From JAAYAY01 sp964429355 (GTDB taxonomy: Bacteria; Planctomycetota; Planctomycetia; Pirellulales; Thermoguttaceae), in the NCBI GenBank assembly GCA_964429355.1, contig CAYSCH010000349.1, positions 1 to 10,020 of the forward strand: a DNA stretch of 10,020 nt. Direction: 5' to 3'. The notes beneath the pieces are model-generated. The model was not told the origin of the DNA, searched no databases, and saw only the letters and a list, made by a program, of their open reading frames with translations. The position numbers and the translations under genes are program-made. Positions 6,100 to 10,020 of this stretch are shown one piece after another. The stretch's first letter is position 1. The number at the start of each line of letters is the position of its first letter.

Positions 6100-6870
6100 A
6101 TGTTAAGAGCAAGTATCGGTTTATGCGTCGTCGTTTGCCTGAGTTTGGCGCTGCCACAGTTCAGCACCGTGCAGGCGAATACTGTGTATCAAGGGTCAAT
6201 TACAGGTAGCGACTTGGTTGGAACTGGTGGCCTGGTCGTGTCGGACGGTTGGTTAAAGACCGGGACTGAACAGGAGCCGTATGCGAGCCTGTCGTGGAAG
6301 GTTATTGGCACAATTGTCGCCGATTACCATGACGAAAACGAACAACTGTCGAATATCCTGTGGACCTATGAATATTCCTTTGTCGGATTCAAGCCACGGG
6401 CAGTCAGCCACTTCATTATTGAGGTCTCTGACGACATAGAAAGTATCAATAGTGCGGAAACTCCTTTTTTGTTCTCTGGCGTTGAGCCCGGTGGGGCTGT
6501 TGCCCTACTCGACGATTACACACTTCTCGGAAGTTCCATTCATGGAGTGAAGTTTGAAGGTATTCTAGAGTCGGAGGGCGGGACGTTCACCGTACAGTTC
6601 GTAAGTTCGCGGATCCCCGTTTGGGGCGACTTCTACGCAAAAGGCGGAGGTGAGAACGGCGGGACTCTTGAGACTGCGTATAATGCCGGCTTCACAAATG
6701 CCGATCCGACAGACCCCGCTGCCGATGGAAGTCTCGAGGCTCACATACTCCGCCCCGATACCTCCTCGGGGTATGTCGCGGAGGTTCCTGAGCCTGGAAC
6801 CCTCATTGGGCTTCTTTCGATGAGCATCGTAGGGGCATTCGCCTGTCGCTTGCGTCGCCGCAAGCAGTAG
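6100..6870 (+). CDS. PEP-CTERM domain exported protein
   Basis: This 256-residue protein has a clean signal peptide, MLRASIGLCVVVCLSLAL up to a likely cut after VQA (about residue 26). The middle is a beta-rich, mostly acidic domain, from NTVYQGSITGSDLVGTGGLV onward, with no catalytic motif that I recognise. The C-terminus has the full exosortase sorting signal: VPEPGT (PEP at 230-232), a hydrophobic helix LIGLLSMSIVGAFAC and a basic tail RLRRRKQ. PEP-CTERM proteins are exported, cut by an exosortase and displayed on or released from the cell surface, often with exopolysaccharide. I chose ATG at 6100 because GGGGTA lies about 7 bases upstream and the signal peptide begins there; a GTG at 6067 is in frame but less likely. 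No exosortase is in the window. The gene lies 57 bp after the preceding exported protein. Confidence 0.92.
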   Translation: MLRASIGLCVVVCLSLALPQFSTVQANTVYQGSITGSDLVGTGGLVVSDGWLKTGTEQEPYASLSWKVIGTIVADYHDENEQLSNILWTYEYSFVGFKPRAVSHFIIEVSDDIESINSAETPFLFSGVEPGGAVALLDDYTLLGSSIHGVKFEGILESEGGTFTVQFVSSRIPVWGDFYAKGGGENGGTLETAYNAGFTNADPTDPAADGSLEAHILRPDTSSGYVAEVPEPGTLIGLLSMSIVGAFACRLRRRKQ

Positions 6871-7061
6871 TCGAACCGGTTTTGCGAAGCTGACAGTTTC
6901 GCGTATTGAATCAGTCCCATAGACCACGCGACACAGGCCATCCGCGTTGGAATCCTGGCCACCGCTGTTTCCAACCGATCGGTGCGACGACGTCGAACAG
7001 TGGAGGCCGACCGAATGCCGCCGCTGCGGCACCAAGTCTGCCAGAGGGGACACATTGCTGG
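6871..7061. other. Intergenic sequence with no recognised feature
   Basis: There are no family-like frames. A 6-bp stem CTTGCG/CGCAAG at 6849-6864 in the end of the PEP-CTERM gene has no T-run. No terminator is obvious. Confidence 0.5.
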
Positions 7062-7193
7062 TAGTGCTCCGTCACAGCTTGATTTGGGGATGGCCTGGAT
7101 CGAACGAAGTGGGCCCCCAACGCACAATTCCAGGGGCCTGCGATACTCGACCCGGCCACCCGCATCCCAATTTTTAGCTGTGACAGAGCACTA
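7062..7193. mobile_element. 132-bp MITE-like element with terminal inverted repeats and TA ends
   Basis: The left end TAGTGCTCCGTCACAGCT (7062-7079) and right end AGCTGTGACAGAGCACTA (7176-7193) are inverted repeats matching at 17 of 18 positions. Similarity continues inward (GATTTGGGGATG against CGCATCCCAATT). Both ends finish in TA, as expected for elements that insert at and duplicate TA, such as IS630/Tc1-mariner relatives. The interior codes for nothing recognisable, so it would depend on a transposase elsewhere. Confidence 0.72.
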
Positions 7194-7244
7194 AATGGCC
7201 TTGCGTGATTCCAGGAGAGACTCCAGCGCCGCCACCCACCTTGT

Positions 7245-7353
7245 GAGACTGCTGAAAAAGCCAGTTCCCTTGACGCAAGTCCTTATTCTTCGTCGTCTCG
7301 TCGACCGAGAAATAAGGACTTACGTCGAGTCCGGGCACTTTTTCAGTGATCTC
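7245..7353. mobile_element. 109-bp long imperfect palindrome, MITE-like or IS remnant
   Basis: The inner arms GACGCAAGTCCTTATT (7272-7287) and AATAAGGACTTACGTC (7311-7326) pair at 15 of 16 positions. The outer arms CTGAAAAAG (7252-7260) and CTTTTTCAG (7338-7346) are perfect, with weaker GAGA/TCTC matches beyond. The outer end resembles the CTG(C/T)TGAAAAAG termini seen in some insertion sequences (from memory, IS1182-like). It lies 52 bp after the preceding element. Confidence 0.55.
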
Positions 7354-7455
7354 CTTGTGTGGGTGGAAGCAACGATGGATGGTTAATCTATCCGGTCGCT
7401 CCCGACGGAGAGGTCAGAAGGCTCAGGCATGACAATCAGCCGTCAATCGTGGTTT

Positions 7456-7487
7456 CCACTGGGGCAAGCCCGGGGCAAGCCCAGTGG
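7456..7487. repeat. Palindrome with tandem inner repeat
   Basis: CCACTGGG (7456-7463) and CCCAGTGG (7480-7487) are perfect inverted arms. Inside, GGGGCAAGCCC occurs twice head to tail (7461-7471 and 7472-7482). It lies 33 bp beyond the stop of the membrane protein gene at 7520 and could affect its mRNA end. It looks like another small dispersed hairpin repeat. Confidence 0.6.
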
Positions 7488-7519
7488 CGGCCTTTTCCTG
7501 GAATCACGCACCTTGGTCC

Positions 7520-7975
7520 CTATTCGGCCGTTGTGGAGTTGTCATTGGCCTTGGATTCCATCAAACGATCCATCCAATCGACCATTCTGAAAGATGCGTC
7601 TACGCAGAGAAACACACCCACCCCAAGGGCACCAAAGGCAATTGCCGCAATCGTTGCACGGCCTGGGTTCCAAAACGCCCATTCGCCCAAATTCCCCCCG
7701 GATACTCGATAGAATACCCATACTGCACAGATCACTCCTGTCACGATCGACGTTCCAGCCGCCACCCTGGCCCTGAAGGCTGCTCGGGCGATCCCGACAA
7801 GAGCCACCCACGAAACGATGAGGATGTTGCCCAGCACGACGTACGTTGTGGAGTGGGGATCAGACAGCGAGAAGCTTATGCAGAGCATTTTGAAGACACC
7901 GCTCCAAATCGCCACCACAACGGTCCATAGCAGCATCCTGCGGAGCGTGTACTGGGGTATCTGTCGATTCATCAT
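7520..7975 (-). CDS. Small four-helix membrane protein, function unknown
   Basis: The protein has 151 residues: a short basic N-terminus (MMNRQIPQYTLRR) and four predicted membrane segments, about 14-36 (MLLWTVVVAIWSG...), 44-65 (YVVLGNILIVSWVALVGIA), 71-90 (VAAGTSIVTGVICAVWVFYR) and 107-126 (ATIAAIAFGALGVGVFLCV). A polar C-terminal tail of about 25 residues follows. The 'QYTLRRMLLWT' start resembles short planctomycete membrane proteins that begin 'YSLRTLL', but no function is known to me. The first of two adjacent ATGs (7975) is chosen because GGGAG lies 10 bases before it; the frame is open further upstream without membrane-protein character. A 93 percent identical copy of its 3' end lies at 8285-8466. 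Confidence 0.72.
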   Translation of the reverse strand: MMNRQIPQYTLRRMLLWTVVVAIWSGVFKMLCISFSLSDPHSTTYVVLGNILIVSWVALVGIARAAFRARVAAGTSIVTGVICAVWVFYRVSGGNLGEWAFWNPGRATIAAIAFGALGVGVFLCVDASFRMVDWMDRLMESKANDNSTTAE

Positions 7976-8284
7976 GGAAAGCGCACTCCCGATTCTGCTC
8001 CGGCTGCCTTTTGCCGCGCCACCCCGGCCCGATAGCACTCAAAATATCGCCCCTGACGACCAAGTCAAGCCGTTGGGCACCGGGGACGAAGCAACCGACG
8101 TTTCTCGCCGCGCACGAACAGAATGAGCCGCGCACGAAGTAAGCGGTCCTTCGCACGGAGTATTCGTGAGCACGAATTGAGCCCGACCGGTGCCCCCGAT
8201 CGACCGCTCCACACGTGGTGTGCCACTTTCTACTGTTGGCAGTGCTCGAGACACCGCACAGGATCGTGCTGCCACCGTGCCTGT
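7976..8284. other. Upstream region of the membrane protein gene, no gene recognised
   Basis: It contains a direct repeat GCCGCGCACGAA (8107-8118 and 8127-8138, 20-bp period) and a palindrome ATTCGTG-AG-CACGAAT (8162-8177). Open frames here are not family-like. Confidence 0.5.
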
Positions 8285-8466
8285 CCTTGGTGCCTATTCG
8301 GGCGTTGTGGAGTTGTCATTGGCCTTGGATTCCATCAAACGATCAATCCAGTTGACCGTTCTGAAAGGATGCGTCTACGCAGAGAAACACACCCACCCCA
8401 AGGGCACTCAAGCCAATTACCGCAGTCGTTGCACGGCCTGGGCTCCAAAACGCCCATTCGCCCAAA
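8285..8466 (-). pseudogene. Decayed partial copy of the membrane protein gene 3' end
   Basis: This block aligns with 7511-7691 over 181-182 bases with about 12 substitutions and one inserted base (hand count, about 93 percent identity). In the parental frame it reads LGEWAFWSPGRATTAVIGLS, then ALGVGVFLCVDAS, and then the extra C in CATCCTTTC shifts the frame to FQNGQLD and a stop. Everything upstream (helices 1-3) is missing, and the join at 8466/8467 is sharp. It is in the same orientation as, and upstream of, the intact gene. Confidence 0.85.
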
Positions 8467-8476
8467 AATGGAGGGT

Positions 8477-8902
8477 CTATCCGCCCGCGCCGAAGCCGGC
8501 AGTGACTGCGCCGGTGTGCGTGAGGTGGCCAAGCCAGTCGTCCAGAGGGGTGGTCCCGAGCCGAGCGGCGTTGTCGGGCAGCAGTGCCCCTTCGCTCACC
8601 TGGATGCCGTAATAGGGCGCCCTGGCGTCGGTGACCAGTCGCCGCGCGTCGCCGGTCGCGGCCAGGTACCTTCGGACGGCTTCATCAATGCCCAGCACTT
8701 CCGGCCCGGCGATCTCGACGATTCCGTTCACCGGCGGCCCAATCGCGTAGTCCGCCAGCGCTGCCGCCACGTCGTCGGCCGACATCGGCTGCATCCGTGC
8801 TGAAGGCAGCCGAACTTCCCCCTCGGAGCCCGCCTGCGCAATACGGCCGAGAAATTCGAAGAACTGCGTCGCACGGACGATCGTGCAAGGGATGTCACCT
8901 GG
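8477..8902 (-). pseudogene. 3' remnant of an NmrA/SDR-like NAD(P)-binding oxidoreductase
   Basis: In frame from about 8902 down to the TAG at 8477, the protein reads GDIPCTIVRATQFFEFLGR, then GEVRLPSARMQPMSADDVAA, GPPVNGIVEIAGPEVLGIDE, AVRRYLAATGDARRLVTDA and PLDDWLGHLT. This is the C-terminal half of atypical SDRs of the NmrA-like, COG0702 kind (usually about 250 residues; 'ipyTIVRATQFFEF' is a hallmark). The Rossmann half with the GxxGxxG cofactor motif is absent: upstream of GDIP the frame meets a TGA at 8914-8912 and no matching sequence follows. It is truncated at the 5' end and probably not expressed as an enzyme. A start at ATG 8794 would give only 105 residues without the cofactor site. 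Confidence 0.82.
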
Positions 8903-9118
8903 GAATCGGCGTCATTGCCATGACGACAAGCGGACGAGCCCCTTCGAAAATCTGAGACACTTGGGCGGAGAACCTTCCTCAACCGGTCCGGATCGAATCT
9001 GTGGGTCGACGAACTCCCCAATTACCACCCCTCAGGTTTCGCTCAATGCGCTTGCATGATTCGCAGGGCGGCAGGGCCGCCAACGGGCACCGACCGAAGA
9101 TAGCCATCGGCAGGGCTG
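8903..9118. other. Gene-free spacer
   Basis: No recognisable coding sequence. Small hairpins are present, GTCAT-TGCC-ATGAC (8911-8924) and GGCGGC-AGG-GCCGCC (9067-9081). The missing 5' half of the SDR gene is not here. Confidence 0.5.
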
Positions 9119-9259
9119 GTAGGACGGATTGTCAATCCGTCAATTCCAAAGATTCTGGTTGGCAAGTGTTGTAGGACGGATTGTCAATCCGTCTTTGTCT
9201 TTCACGACGGATTGTCAATCCGTCTGGTTCTCTTGCGACGGATTAGCAATCCGTCCTAC
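9119..9259. repeat. Four-copy REP array (family 3), GTAG head plus near-perfect palindrome
   Basis: The core hairpin is GACGGATTG-T-CAATCCGTC. Copies: 9119-9141 (with GTAG head, plus), 9171-9193 (with GTAG head, plus), 9206-9224 (headless), and 9237-9259 (inverted, centre AGC, with CTAC at 9256-9259 being GTAG on minus). Spacers are 29, 12 and 12 bp. Heads of the outer copies face away from the array centre, as in REP doublets. The array lies directly against the 3' end of the RAYT at 9256-10020. From memory, in-frame readings of this repeat (GRIANPS, TDCQSVL-like) appear in many spurious planctomycete ORFs. Confidence 0.9.
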
Positions 9260-10020
9260 GGTTGGTCGTTGAAGTTCCAACCGATCGATTTCCAGGCTGG
9301 CCGCAGCCACCTCTGCCAACGGTCGGGTGGTATTCGTGCTTTCGCAGGGCTGGAACCGATGTATTGAGAAGCCCTCACAAAACCTACGAGTTTCCCACGG
9401 GCATGGATGTGCACAGCCGGTGGTTTTGTTAGCGGCTCTAAATGCAACGATACAGGTGTTCTTCATCACGAATGATTCGGTCGAAACTCTCCTCTTGCCA
9501 GAGCGGCCCGCTGCGGCCCACCAAGGCATTGATCTCTCGCGACGTGCGGCGCTTACGGCTCTGGAGGATCTTCTCCAGCGGCCAGCGATCGGAGTGCAGC
9601 GGACGAATGACGGCGTGGACGTGATTCGGCATCACGGCGTAACAATCCAGTTCATACTGATCACCGTCAAGATAGTGCAACGCCTGCGCGACCAGCGAGC
9701 CAATCTCGGGGCGGGCCAGCCAGCACTTGCCCATCCCTTCGTCGAGCCAGCCTTCGACTTTGATCATAAGAGCGCGCGTAAGCGCCTCGCAATGTTCACG
9801 AGAAATGCTGCGCGGCGGGACCGGTCGGCAATCCGCATCGGCCATACCGTGTTGGCTTGCCCACTGGTGCTTGATTGCTTCCAGTTCGCGCAGCTTGGAC
9901 TGGGGCAGGGAGTCTTCGAGACGAAAGGTCACAAAATAGGTGGCCGCCTCCTGTCTCCAGTGGGGCAAATGTCGCCAGTACACCCGTAGCGGGCGATCTT
10001 CTCGCAGGCCCTGAAAACCC
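9256..10020 (-). pseudogene. RAYT2 (REP-associated tyrosine transposase) broken by a 74-bp insert
   Basis: From the right edge the frame is open (REDRPLRVYWRHLPHWRQ, then ATYFVTFRLEDSLPQ). The HUH motif is in YAVMPNHVHAVIRP (9627-9615 is HVH). The frame then runs to LWQEESFDRIIRDEEHLYRC and stops at TAG 9440-9438. The rest of the family domain, with the catalytic-tyrosine segment QYIGSSPAKARIPPDRWQRW and RPAWKSIGWNF, continues in another frame from 9366 to a stop at 9258-9256. Removing 9367-9440 (74 bp) joins the two parts exactly in frame as HLYRCI-QYIGSSPAKA. The start is at or beyond the window edge; GTG 9983 is the last start in view, but the family usually has about 15 more residues before LPHWR. 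The stop codon TAG lies inside the GTAG head of the adjacent REP. Confidence 0.85.
9367..9440. mobile_element. 74-bp palindromic insert inside RAYT2
   Basis: The left end AGAAGCCCTCACAAAACC and the right end GGTTTTGTTAGCGGCTCT are imperfect terminal inverted repeats: the ACAAAACC core is perfect, with one mismatch and two single-base indels outward. A second inner pairing is CCCACGGGC against GCCGGTGG. The length is not a multiple of three, and the insert carries in-frame stops. Boundaries are inferred from where the RAYT reading frame resumes; no clear target duplication is visible. Confidence 0.7.

Noticed and set aside
6849..6864. Hairpin at the end of the PEP-CTERM gene as a terminator
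   Set aside because: The stem is within codons for the basic tail and is followed by no T-run.
8123..8803. Plus-strand 226-codon ORF
   Set aside because: It overlaps the antisense of the duplicated membrane-protein fragment and the SDR remnant, and has no family-like motifs.
9119..9259. CRISPR array
   Set aside because: The repeats are palindromic, with spacers of unequal length (12-29 bp), one copy is inverted and no cas genes are present. It is a REP cluster.
9215..9529. Minus-strand ORF ending in GRIANPS-like sequence
   Set aside because: It is a read-through of RAYT2, the 74-bp insert and the REP array in the wrong frame.

Overview
The window looks like a piece of a Planctomycetota chromosome, probably Pirellulales-like. 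This is inferred from the GC-rich coding sequence, a PEP-CTERM secreted protein, a stand-alone receiver protein of a type I associate with planctomycetes, and a very high load of small palindromic repeats with two REP-associated tyrosine transposases (RAYTs). It is a draft or metagenome scaffold: runs of N at 427-454 and 5544-5553 each interrupt a gene.

Left part (1-4118, all minus strand): the first six codons of a probable ParE/RelE-type toxin at the edge, its small antitoxin (43-228), a receiver-only response regulator cut by the first gap (456-905), an intact RAYT (1069-1698) bracketed by REP doublets, and a full-length Tex transcription accessory protein (1944-4118) whose stop codon abuts another REP.

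Middle (4119-5149): about 1 kb with no convincing gene. It holds the likely Tex promoter, an eight-unit tandem array of a second REP-like family (4252-4497), a third GTAG-headed palindrome, a strong GC-rich stem-loop and an 18-bp palindrome in front of the next gene.

Right part: two plus-strand exported proteins, one broken by the assembly gap (5150-6042) and one a classic PEP-CTERM protein (6100-6870). Next come two miniature inverted-repeat elements (7062-7193 and 7245-7353), a small four-helix membrane protein on minus (7520-7975), a decayed partial copy of its 3' end (8285-8466), the 3' remnant of an NmrA/SDR-like NAD(P)-binding protein (8477-8902), a four-copy array of a REP family (9119-9259), and a second RAYT (9256-10020). 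The second RAYT is inactivated by a 74-bp palindromic insert placed just before its catalytic-tyrosine segment.

The dominant theme is repeat biology. At least four different hairpin repeats, three with a GTAG or GGAG head, sit beside or inside RAYT genes, and several define or overlap stop codons of neighbouring genes. I see no CRISPR array, tRNA, rRNA, prophage or secondary-metabolite cluster. I did not find a clearly new multi-gene system; the best leads are the nested repeat insertion in RAYT2, the frame-rotating 67-bp array, and the two small mobile-looking elements.
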